A DNA stretch of 40,707 bases. Source: Litorisediminicola beolgyonensis. Lineage in GTDB: Bacteria > Pseudomonadota > Alphaproteobacteria > Rhodobacterales > Rhodobacteraceae. This document shows positions 15,135-21,989 of this stretch, piece after piece. Position 1 is the first letter of the stretch. Every line of letters starts with the position of its first letter. Made by a program: the position numbers and the translations under genes. The DNA is taken from positions 1-40,707 of the forward strand of contig NZ_JBHTMU010000036.1 of NCBI RefSeq assembly GCF_042679605.1, in the 5' to 3' direction. Under the pieces are notes generated by a model. The model was not told the origin of the DNA. It searched no databases and was given only the letters and a program-made list of their open reading frames with translations.

Positions 15135-15956
15135 TCAATCTCGGAGCGGTGTCTCCGTGGCGCCAAGCGCGTCGGCGAGGCGTTGTGCCGCACTTCCCGG
15201 GCGCAGCGGCTGCGGCTGACTGGCATCGGGCGCCCAGCCGGTCAATGTCACGATCTCGAAGCGCGCGGGCACCCGCCCGTCCGCGCCGCCATAGCTCTCG
15301 GCATAGATCTCGATGGCCCTGAGCAGCACCGCGCGCCGCGTCGGGTGGCGCAGCCGGGCGGCCAGCGCGTTGGTCTCGCCCATCGCGCGCAGGTCGCGCA
15401 TCAGGCTCAGCGCGCTCTCGTAGCGCACCGTCAGGGGCGCCGCATCGGCCACCGGCAGCGCGAGGCCCGCGCGTTGCAGGAGCGCGCCGAGATCGCGGAT
15501 ATCGCCCATCGGCGCGACACGGGGGCTGAGCCCGCCGGTGAGCTCGATCTCGGCCTCTCCCAAAGCGGCGCGCAGCTCGCCCAGCGTCTGGCCGCCGAGC
15601 GTCGCGCAGAGAAAAAGCCCGTCGGGTCTCAGCGCCCGGCGGCACTGGATGATCTGCCCGACCGGATCGTTGGCCCAATGGAGCGCCATGGCGTGGATCA
15701 CCAGGTCGTGGCCCCCGGGCTCCAGCGCCAGCACCTCGTCATCGGGCACGATCCGCGCCTTAGGGAACCGCGCCTGCCACGGCTCGGACCAGCCGGTGAC
15801 GATCGCCACGTCGCGAAAGTCCCTGTTAACCATCTCCAGGCGATCCTGCAGATCGTCCGCCGCGGCCTCGTGCAGGAAATCCGCGGGCGCGCGCGCGGCG
15901 CGGGCGCGGCGCTTGAGGAGCGCAGGGCGGTCGACAAGGGGCGGAGGCGTGCTCAT
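15135..15956 (-). CDS. SAM-dependent methyltransferase, BioC/NDUFAF5-like
   Basis: A 273-residue class I methyltransferase-fold protein. The N-terminal LKRRARAARAPADFLHEAAADDLQDRL is characteristic of the family that includes mitochondrial NDUFAF5 and bacterial BioC-like proteins. The central part has HDLVIHAMALHWANDP and RRALRPDGLFLCATLGGQTLGELR. The classical GxGxG motif I is weak (VAIVTGWSEPW), which raises the possibility of altered catalysis. The substrate is unknown; complex I assembly-type hydroxylation or methylation is a family-based guess. The ATG at 15956 is only 14 bases from the divergent comF start. Confidence 0.75.
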   Translation of the reverse strand: MSTPPPLVDRPALLKRRARAARAPADFLHEAAADDLQDRLEMVNRDFRDVAIVTGWSEPWQARFPKARIVPDDEVLALEPGGHDLVIHAMALHWANDPVGQIIQCRRALRPDGLFLCATLGGQTLGELRAALGEAEIELTGGLSPRVAPMGDIRDLGALLQRAGLALPVADAAPLTVRYESALSLMRDLRAMGETNALAARLRHPTRRAVLLRAIEIYAESYGGADGRVPARFEIVTLTGWAPDASQPQPLRPGSAAQRLADALGATETPLRD

Positions 15957-15970
15957 GGGGCTCAAATAGG

Positions 15971-16699
15971 ATGCGGCGCGACTGGTTGCAAACCGCGCTC
16001 TCGGCGGTGCTCCCGCCGCTGTGCCTGACCTGCGAGGCGCAGGTCGAGACGCCCTTCGGTCTCTGCGGGCCCTGCTGGCGCGAGCTGCGCTTCGTCTCGG
16101 GCCTGACCTGCCGCCTCTGCGCCGTGCCGCTTCCCGGCGAGGCGCCCGAGGCCGAGGCGCTCTGCGACGATTGCCTTGTGATCGCGCGACCCTGGCAGGC
16201 CGGGGCCTCGGCGCTGGTCTATTCCGGCACCGGGCGCTCGCTGGTCCTCGCGCTCAAGCATGCCGACCGGCAGGACATCGCCCGCGCCGCCGCGCCCTGG
16301 CTCGCCCGCGCCGCAGGGCCCCTCGTGACCCCCGACACCGTGCTCGTCCCGGTCCCGCTCCATCCCTGGCGGCTCCTGCACCGCGGGTCGAACCAGTCGG
16401 TGCTGCTGGCCGCCGCGCTGGCGCGTCATTTGACCCTGCCGCACTGCCCCGACGCACTCATCCGGACCCGCGCCACGCTCGCGCTTGACGGCCAGGGCCG
16501 CGAGGCCCGCTTCGCCACGCTGCAAGGCGCGATCCGCCCGCATCCCCGCCGCCGCGCGCTCACGGGCCGCGACGTGATCCTCGTCGACGACGTGATGACC
16601 TCGGGCGCGACGCTGGCGGCCGCCAGCGAGGCCGCCCATGCTGCGGGTGCAAAAAGAATTTCCGTCCTGACACTGGCGCGGGTGGCCAAGGCCCCCTAA
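15971..16699 (+). CDS. comF: ComF-family phosphoribosyltransferase-like protein
   Basis: The 242-residue protein has an N-terminal zinc-ribbon region with paired cysteines (CLTC at 18-21, CGPC at 32-35, CRLC at 47-50, CDDC at 65-68) and a C-terminal phosphoribosyltransferase motif VILVDDVMTSGATL (about 203-216). ComF proteins take part in DNA uptake and processing in competent bacteria and are widely conserved elsewhere with unclear roles. It is the first gene of a plus-strand run with grxC, a nitrilase-fold gene and marR, an arrangement frequent in Rhodobacteraceae. Confidence 0.9.
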   Translation: MRRDWLQTALSAVLPPLCLTCEAQVETPFGLCGPCWRELRFVSGLTCRLCAVPLPGEAPEAEALCDDCLVIARPWQAGASALVYSGTGRSLVLALKHADRQDIARAAAPWLARAAGPLVTPDTVLVPVPLHPWRLLHRGSNQSVLLAAALARHLTLPHCPDALIRTRATLALDGQGREARFATLQGAIRPHPRRRALTGRDVILVDDVMTSGATLAAASEAAHAAGAKRISVLTLARVAKAP

Positions 16700-16729
16700 G
16701 TTCTGCCGGGACACGAAAGGAGCGCGACC

Positions 16730-16987
16730 ATGCAATCCGTCGAGATCTATACCTCGCCGCTCTGCGGCTTCTGCCACGCTGCAAAGCGTCTCTTGACCCA
16801 GAAAAACATCACTTTCACCGAGATCGACGTGCTGCGCGATCCCAGCCGCAAGCCCGAGATGATCGAGCGGGCCAACGGACGCCGCACGGTGCCGCAGATC
16901 TTCATCGGCGACACCCATGTCGGCGGTTGCGACGACCTCTTCGCGCTCGACCGCGCCGGCAAGCTCGACCCGATGCTCGCGGCCTGA
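16730..16987 (+). CDS. grxC: Glutaredoxin 3
   Basis: A small cytoplasmic dithiol-disulfide oxidoreductase that uses glutathione. The 85-residue product has the glutaredoxin fold markers: active site Cys12-Gly-Phe-Cys15, the TVPQIFIGDTHVGGCDDL segment (cis-proline and glutathione-binding region). The active site is CGFC rather than the textbook CPYC; this should shift redox potential somewhat but keeps both cysteines. The ATG follows AAAGGAG. It ends 3 bases before the next gene, so translation is probably coupled. Confidence 0.95.
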   Translation: MQSVEIYTSPLCGFCHAAKRLLTQKNITFTEIDVLRDPSRKPEMIERANGRRTVPQIFIGDTHVGGCDDLFALDRAGKLDPMLAA

Positions 16988-16990
16988 GGG

Positions 16991-17824
16991 GTGACCCGGG
17001 CCGCCCTTCTCCAGATCACCTCCTCGGACGATCCGGCGGAGAACCTCGTCATGCTGCGGCAGCGCATCCGCGACGCGGCGGAGGAGGGGGCCGGGTTCGT
17101 CCTGACGCCCGAGGTTTCGAACTGCGTCTCCGCCAGCCGCACCCGGCAGGCGGAGGTCCTGCGCCCCGAGGCCGAGGACGAGACGCTGGCCGGTCTCCGC
17201 GACGAGGCGGCGCGAGCGGGCGTCTGGCTTCTGGCCGGGTCACTCGCGCTCCGCAACGACCCGCCCGAGGAGCGCTTCGCCAACCGCTCCTTCCTGATCG
17301 CACCCGACGGCGCGATCGCGGCGCGCTACGACAAGATCCACATGTTCGACGTGCAGGTCTCCGAGACCGAGACCTACCGCGAGAGCGCGGGCTACGCCCC
17401 GGGCGACCGCGCGGTTCTGGCCGAGACACCCTTCGGCACCATCGGCCTGACAATCTGCTACGATCTGCGCTTTCCCCACCTCTACCGCCGTCTCGCGCAG
17501 GCCGGGGCCACGATCCTGACCGTCCCCGCGGCCTTCTCTCCGGGCACCGGCCCCGCGCATTGGGCGCCGCTCCTCTCAGCCCGCGCCATCGAATGCGGCG
17601 CCTGGGTGCTGGCGCCCGCCCAGACCGGCACGCACAGCGCGTCGCGCGGACGGCAGCGGCAGACCTGGGGCCACAGCCTCGTGGTGTCGCCCTGGGGCGA
17701 GATCGTCGCCGACGCAGGCACTGAGCCCGGCACGATCTATGTCGATCTCGACCCCGAGGCGGTGACTTCCGCCCGGTCCAAGGTGCCCTCGCTCCAGCAC
17801 GACCGCGCCATCGAGGGCCCCTGA
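16991..17824 (+). CDS. Carbon-nitrogen hydrolase, Nit2/omega-amidase-like
   Basis: A nitrilase-superfamily amidase, 277 residues. The full catalytic triad is present: Glu41 (TPEVSN), Lys115 (YDKIHMFD) and Cys156 (TICYDLRFP). The KIHMFDV and CYDLRFP wording is typical of the Nit1/Nit2 branch, whose members hydrolyse deaminated glutathione or alpha-ketoglutaramate. Coupling to grxC, a glutathione-dependent enzyme, fits a glutathione-repair role, which is inference. The start is GTG at 16991, 3 bases after the grxC stop; the next gene begins immediately after its stop. Confidence 0.9.
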   Translation: MTRAALLQITSSDDPAENLVMLRQRIRDAAEEGAGFVLTPEVSNCVSASRTRQAEVLRPEAEDETLAGLRDEAARAGVWLLAGSLALRNDPPEERFANRSFLIAPDGAIAARYDKIHMFDVQVSETETYRESAGYAPGDRAVLAETPFGTIGLTICYDLRFPHLYRRLAQAGATILTVPAAFSPGTGPAHWAPLLSARAIECGAWVLAPAQTGTHSASRGRQRQTWGHSLVVSPWGEIVADAGTEPGTIYVDLDPEAVTSARSKVPSLQHDRAIEGP

Positions 17825-18262
17825 ATGGCGGATAACGGCTCTCTCACCATCGCGCTCGTCTCCGAGCTTCTGATCGCCGATCAGCTCCTGCGGAGCCGCC
17901 TGGCCCGGGTGCTGCCGGAAAAGATGGAGATCTCGCATTTCTCGGTGCTGAACCAGCTCGCACGCCGCAATGCCGAGCTGACGCCCGCCCAGCTTGCCCG
18001 CGCCCTGCATGTCACGCGCGGCGCGATCACCAACACGCTCGGGCGGCTCGAGGCGGCGGGATATGTGCATATCCGCCCCGACTGGGACGATGCGCGCAAG
18101 AAGCTCGTGGGTCTCTCACCGGCGGGGCGCGAGGCCCGCGACCGCGCGCTCGCCGCGATCACGCCGATGATCACAGATGTGGCCGGAACGCTTGGCGACA
18201 CCAAACTCCGCGCGGCCTTGCCGGTTCTCAGGGAATTGCGGCTGCGTCTCGAGCAGGACTGA
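17825..18262 (+). CDS. MarR-family transcriptional regulator
   Basis: A 145-residue winged-helix regulator. The helix-turn-helix is at about 52-72 (LTPAQLARALHVTRGAITNTL), followed by the wing (YVHIRPDWDDARKKLVGLSPAG) with the Asp-Asp-Arg-Lys segment conserved in MarR proteins. No cysteine is present, so it is not a cysteine-based peroxide sensor of the OhrR type. The ATG abuts the nitrilase stop with no gap. Ligand and target are unknown. It is followed by a bidirectional terminator. Confidence 0.92.
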   Translation: MADNGSLTIALVSELLIADQLLRSRLARVLPEKMEISHFSVLNQLARRNAELTPAQLARALHVTRGAITNTLGRLEAAGYVHIRPDWDDARKKLVGLSPAGREARDRALAAITPMITDVAGTLGDTKLRAALPVLRELRLRLEQD

Positions 18263-18284
18263 CCGGACAGCGTCCGCAGAAACG

Positions 18285-18317
18285 AAAAAGGCGACACCGA
18301 GCGGTGCCGCCTTTTCC
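18285..18317. terminator. Bidirectional intrinsic terminator
   Basis: Arms aaaaggcgacacc (18286-18298) and ggtgccgcctttt (18303-18315) pair with one mismatch around a gagc loop. The A-run on the left and T-run on the right let it end both the plus-strand marR operon and the minus-strand small membrane-protein gene. Confidence 0.8.
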
Positions 18318-18342
18318 AAGGTCTTGACCAGACGGTCGGAAC

Positions 18343-18540
18343 TCAGCTGTCCGACGCGACGGCTGCTGCAACCAGGGCGAGCAGGATCAGCGGCACCAGG
18401 ATGCCAGCCGACGACGACTGCTGGGTGGTTTCTTCCACCACGACGACCGGCTCCATGACAACGTCGTTTTTGGCATAGGACCCGGCGAAAGCCGAGGTGC
18501 CAGCGGCGGCGAAGGCGGCAGCGAGAGCGAGTTTTTTCAT
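18343..18540 (-). CDS. Small exported membrane protein, 65 residues, unknown function
   Basis: I do not recognise this gene. The 65-residue product starts with a typical cleavable signal (MKKLALAAAFAAAGTSAFA), then a short acidic, valine- and Thr/Ser-rich stretch (MEPVVVVEETTQQSSS), then a hydrophobic C-terminal segment (GILVPLILLALVAAAVA). The mature protein would therefore be a single-pass inner-membrane peptide of about 45 residues. The strong GGAGG site 5-9 bases before the ATG and its own terminator support a real gene. It lacks cysteine and any catalytic motif. Confidence 0.75.
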   Translation of the reverse strand: MKKLALAAAFAAAGTSAFAGSYAKNDVVMEPVVVVEETTQQSSSAGILVPLILLALVAAAVASDS

Positions 18541-18691
18541 CTTTTCCTCCAGATGATACGAGATTGACGCGCCGCATAGTTCTGCAAACGCGGCAACCCC
18601 AAGGCTTACCTCGTGACTTTTGTGTAAGCAGTAAACCATCCAGATTGCAAACGAGACATCGGCTTTGCGTTCCGCGAACCGCCGCGGCTCG

Positions 18692-19288
18692 TCAAATTAG
18701 CAACACCTGTGTGCCCACCTTGGCCATCTCGTAAAGCTCTTCGATGTGGTGGTTGTAGAGGCCGATGCAGCCGTTCGAGGACCGCCGCCCGATCTTGCGC
18801 GTGTCATGCGTGCCATGGATGCGATAGTACTGCCAGGACAGGTGCAGCGCGCGGGTTCCGAGCGGGTTGTCGGGCCCCGGCGGGACGTAGTCCGGCCATT
18901 CGGGGTTGCGCACCTTCATCGACGGCGTCGGGCGCCAGTCGGGCTTCGGATCCTTCAGCGTCACTTCGGTGCGCCCGCGCCGGGTCAGATCCTCGGTCAG
19001 GGGCACCGAGGTCGGGTAGAGCTTGTAGACCGATTCGTCCGCCGACCAGTAATGCAGCGCCCGCGAGCGGATATCGACGAGGATCGCGCCGCCGTTCAGG
19101 TTCGAGAAATAGGGCCGCCAGTCCAGAGACCGGAAGCTCGAGATGTTGCGGCGGACGACGCCGGAGAGATCACGCTCGATCTCGGTGGTGCCTTCGCCGG
19201 TCTGGGCCAGCGCCGGGGTGCCGAGAACCGCGGCGGTTCCGGCAAGGAATCCGCGGCGGCTCAGCCCAGTCTGTGTCTTTCGTGCCAT
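18692..19288 (-). CDS. Tat-exported L,D-transpeptidase (YkuD domain)
   Basis: A periplasmic enzyme of the YkuD fold, which forms or trims 3-3 peptidoglycan crosslinks or attaches proteins to the wall. The 198-residue product has a twin-arginine signal (SRRGFLAGTAAVLGTPALA, residues 10-28) and the catalytic region HGT...RSSNGCIGL with His158 and Cys174. The ATG at 19288 follows AGGAGGA. Export by Tat is common for this type in alphaproteobacteria. It is divergent from the CAP-domain lipoprotein gene. Confidence 0.92.
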   Translation of the reverse strand: MARKTQTGLSRRGFLAGTAAVLGTPALAQTGEGTTEIERDLSGVVRRNISSFRSLDWRPYFSNLNGGAILVDIRSRALHYWSADESVYKLYPTSVPLTEDLTRRGRTEVTLKDPKPDWRPTPSMKVRNPEWPDYVPPGPDNPLGTRALHLSWQYYRIHGTHDTRKIGRRSSNGCIGLYNHHIEELYEMAKVGTQVLLI

Positions 19289-19476
19289 GGCAAATCCTCC
19301 TGGATTGCGAAAAGCTGCGCCATAAGGCGCCATTGGGCCGTAACATATGGTCGCCACGCCCCCGCGGCAATTCAAAGCCACGTCAGAAAGCGCAGTTTTG
19401 CCGAAGCGGGTTTGAAAGCGCCGCCTGACCGGGCTAAGTCTTGCCCGACCTTTGGACTCTGATTGGACCACACGCG

Positions 19477-20028
19477 ATGACGCGGATACTGACCCTTCTC
19501 GCCCCCGCGCTGATCGCGCTCGCGGCCTGTGCCCCGCAATCCTCCCTCGCTCCGGCGCCGCTCGGCCCCGATGGCAAGCCGCTCCCGCGCGCCTACCGCA
19601 TCAGCGCCGCCGAAGCCGGACGCATCGAATTCCGCATGCTCGACGCGATGAACACCCTGCGCGAAGCCCGTGGCACCGCGCCGCTCGCCCTGAACTCGCA
19701 GCTGCGCGCCGCCGCCGCCACCCATGCCCGCGACATGTCGGTGCAGAACCGTCCGTGGCATTTCGGCTCCGACGGCTCCTCGCCGCTCGAGCGGGTGCGT
19801 CGCACCGGCTATTCCGGCATCCTCATCGGCGAGGCGATCTCGGAGACCTACGAGACCGAGCTCGAGACCCTGGCCGCCTGGATGGAAGACCCCGCCACCC
19901 GCGACGTGGTGCTCGACCCCGATGCGCGCGATATGGGCTTTGCCTGGTTCCAGGAGCCGAACGGCAAGATCTGGTGGACGCTCGTGACCGGCGGTCCCGA
20001 TATCGGCGGCGGTGCCGGCCCGGTCTGA
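19477..20028 (+). CDS. CAP/SCP-domain lipoprotein
   Basis: A 183-residue secreted protein of the CAP superfamily. The N-terminus has a lipobox (ALAAC, Cys18), so the mature protein is lipid-anchored in the envelope. The CAP domain runs from about residue 48: MLDAMNTLREARGTAPLALN, LRAAAATHARDMSVQNRPWHFG (His in the CAP pocket), and GEAISETYETELETLAAWMEDP, ending with the expected strand WWTLVTG. Bacterial CAP proteins have been linked to wall or lipid binding; no enzymatic role can be read here. It stands between two L,D-transpeptidase-type genes. Confidence 0.88.
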   Translation: MTRILTLLAPALIALAACAPQSSLAPAPLGPDGKPLPRAYRISAAEAGRIEFRMLDAMNTLREARGTAPLALNSQLRAAAATHARDMSVQNRPWHFGSDGSSPLERVRRTGYSGILIGEAISETYETELETLAAWMEDPATRDVVLDPDARDMGFAWFQEPNGKIWWTLVTGGPDIGGGAGPV

Positions 20029-20056
20029 TCCGGGCCACCACCCAACGCCTAAAGCC

Positions 20057-20557
20057 TCAGGGCTGGATCAGGATCGGCGTGCCGTCCTTGACCATCGCGT
20101 AGATGTCCTCGATCTCGTGGTCCTCGACCGCGATGCAGCCCCAGGTCCAGTCGTCCGATCCATTCACCTTCGAGCCCTTCTGCGGCCCGCCATGGATGAA
20201 GATGTCGCCGCCCGGGTTGATGCCCGCGGCGCGCGCCACCTCGATGTCGCGATTGTTGGGGTAGTTGATCCCGATCGACAGGTGGAACTTGCTCTCCGGA
20301 TTGCGCCGGTCGATGAAATAAAGCCCCTCGGGCGTGCGCCCGTCGCCCTGCTGGGCCTTGTGGCCCTCGGGCGTGAAGCCCAGCTTGATATCGTATTCCT
20401 TGAGCGCCTTGCGCCCGTGAAGCAGGAACATCTTGCGCTCTTCCTTGAGCACGAGGACCTGCGTCACCTCGGGGCCGTTATAGGTCTTGAACTTGCTCCC
20501 ACACCCCGAAAGTGCCACCGCCAAGAGGAGTGCGCCGACGAGTCTCGTTACCGTCAT
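20057..20557 (-). CDS. L,D-transpeptidase-family lipoprotein (YafK-like YkuD domain)
   Basis: A 166-residue lipoprotein with lipobox LSGC (Cys19). The YkuD domain has KMFLLHGRKALKEYDIKLG, the GDGRTPEGLYFIDRRNP segment, and the catalytic pair His122 (IFIHGG) and Cys141 (DDWTWGCIAV). The WTWGCIAV wording and length resemble the YafK/DpaA-type family, some of which cut the bond between peptidoglycan and outer-membrane lipoprotein rather than form crosslinks. It is convergent with the CAP gene, with 28 bases between stops. Reaction direction is not determinable. Confidence 0.9.
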   Translation of the reverse strand: MTVTRLVGALLLAVALSGCGSKFKTYNGPEVTQVLVLKEERKMFLLHGRKALKEYDIKLGFTPEGHKAQQGDGRTPEGLYFIDRRNPESKFHLSIGINYPNNRDIEVARAAGINPGGDIFIHGGPQKGSKVNGSDDWTWGCIAVEDHEIEDIYAMVKDGTPILIQP

Positions 20558-20675
20558 CTGATTGCCTGTAGGTTTACTGCTGCTGCCCGGTTCTTGTTTC
20601 GGGCGAGACTAGCAGATTTTTCGGCACCCTCACAGGGGCAAGACGCGAAGGCCCGCCCGCGCTCACATCTCCGTG

Positions 20676-21899
20676 TCAGCCCGCGCGGGTGAGGCCCGCG
20701 ACCAGCTCGACATGGGTGGACCAGCGGAACTGGTCGACGGGTTGCACCGGTCCCAGCCGGTATCCGGCGGCAACGAGCGTCGCGCAGTCGCGGGCGAAGG
20801 TCACCGGGTTGCAGGACACATGCGCCACTGTCGGAACGCCCGCGCGGGCGATCTCGGCGACCTGCGCCTCCGCGCCGGCGCGGGGAGGGTCGATGACCAC
20901 GGCGTCCAGCTTGGCAAGCTCCTCGGCCCGGAGCGGATCGCGGAAGAGATCGCGCGCCCTGGCCGAGACCGGCTTCAGCCCCTGCGCATGGCGCACCGCT
21001 TGGTCGAGGGCCGCGACCATGGTCCGCGCGCCTTCGTAGGCCTCGACCGCGGCACGGCGCGCCAGCAGCAGGGTGAAGGTTCCGAGCCCGGCAAAGAGAT
21101 CGGCCACCCGCGACGCGTCCCCGACGATCCCGGCGACCGCGTGGACGAGCGCCGCCTCGCCCTCTTCGGTGGCCTGGAGGAAGGCGCCCGGCGGCGGCAC
21201 CAGCTCGACCCCGCCGAAAGAGACGACCGGGGCGCGCCGGGTCAGCGCCTCTTCCCCCTGCCAGTCGATCCGGGCGAGGTCGAAGCGGCGCGCGATCTCG
21301 GCCAGCTCGCTTCTCAGCGCGGGATCGAGCGGCTTGCCGCCCGTCACCGCCACGTCGAGCCCGGTCCGCGTCTCGGTCACCAGCGCGGTCAGCTCGGCCT
21401 TGCGGCTGGCCCCGGCGCGGGCGAGCGCCTCGACCATCGGCAGCGCGGCGACAAGCGAGGGGCGCAGCACCTGGCAATCCGGCACCGGGACGATCACGTC
21501 CGAGCGCTTGCGGTGGAACCCCGCAAGCGCACCCGACTTGGTGCGCCGCGCCGAGAGCCCGGCCCGGCGGCGCGAGCCCGGAGGCGAGGTGAGGATCGGC
21601 AGGATCTCGGCCTCGAGCCCGTGCGCGGCGAGCGCGGCGCGCACCACCTCTTCCTTCCAGGAGGCGGTGAAACCCGGATCGGCATGCTGAAGCTGGCAGC
21701 CGCCGCAGGTCTTGGCATGGGGGCAGGGCGGCCGGACCCGTTCGGGCGCGGGCGTCACGATCCGCGGCGCGGCCATGACGCCGTCCGTGACCTCGCCCTC
21801 GACCACCTCGCCGGGCAGGGCGCCGGGCACGTAGACCGGACCGGCGGCGATGCCGTCGCCCAGATGTCCCAGCCGTTCGATCGTGACCTGCGCGCTCAT
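20676..21899 (-). CDS. Fe-S cluster RNA (uracil-C5)-methyltransferase, RlmD/TrmA type
   Basis: A 407-residue SAM-dependent enzyme that methylates C5 of uridine in rRNA or tRNA. The TRAM-like N-terminus (residues 1-50) is followed by an iron-sulfur site C59-x5-C65-x2-C68 with C142 as fourth ligand. The SAM region has VADLFAGLGTFTLLLA, then VVIDPPRAGA, and the catalytic nucleophile Cys363 in VSCNPVTFARD. RlmD and RlmC/TrmA cannot be told apart safely from this. The ATG was set at 21899 with GGGGGCGGG upstream. A palindrome lies about 10 bases before it. Confidence 0.92.
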   Translation of the reverse strand: MSAQVTIERLGHLGDGIAAGPVYVPGALPGEVVEGEVTDGVMAAPRIVTPAPERVRPPCPHAKTCGGCQLQHADPGFTASWKEEVVRAALAAHGLEAEILPILTSPPGSRRRAGLSARRTKSGALAGFHRKRSDVIVPVPDCQVLRPSLVAALPMVEALARAGASRKAELTALVTETRTGLDVAVTGGKPLDPALRSELAEIARRFDLARIDWQGEEALTRRAPVVSFGGVELVPPPGAFLQATEEGEAALVHAVAGIVGDASRVADLFAGLGTFTLLLARRAAVEAYEGARTMVAALDQAVRHAQGLKPVSARARDLFRDPLRAEELAKLDAVVIDPPRAGAEAQVAEIARAGVPTVAHVSCNPVTFARDCATLVAAGYRLGPVQPVDQFRWSTHVELVAGLTRAG

Positions 21900-21908
21900 C
21901 CCGCCCCC

Positions 21909-21930
21909 GAGATTTTTAGTTAAAAATCTC
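21909..21930. repeat. A+T-rich palindrome, copy 1
   Basis: Ten-base arms gagattttta and taaaaatctc flank a GT centre. It lies within the leader of the RNA methyltransferase gene, about 10 bases before its ATG, and shares the core gatttttag/taaaaatc with a second copy 33 bases away. The A+T-rich core stands out from the GC-rich surroundings. Confidence 0.7.
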
Positions 21931-21962
21931 TGCGACCCATGCCGCGACGGCCCGCCGGAGTG

Positions 21963-21986
21963 CAAGATTTTTAGCTAAAAATCTTG
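21963..21986. repeat. A+T-rich palindrome, copy 2
   Basis: A perfect 24-base palindrome with arms caagatttttag and ctaaaaatcttg. It begins just after the stop of the second ABC exporter gene (minus strand), so it may end or stabilise that transcript. Same core as copy 1. Confidence 0.7.
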
Positions 21987-21989
21987 TCG

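Noticed and set aside
14076..16028. 650-codon plus-strand open frame over hemH and the methyltransferase
   Set aside because: Antisense shadow of ferrochelatase and the methyltransferase; no recognisable domain.
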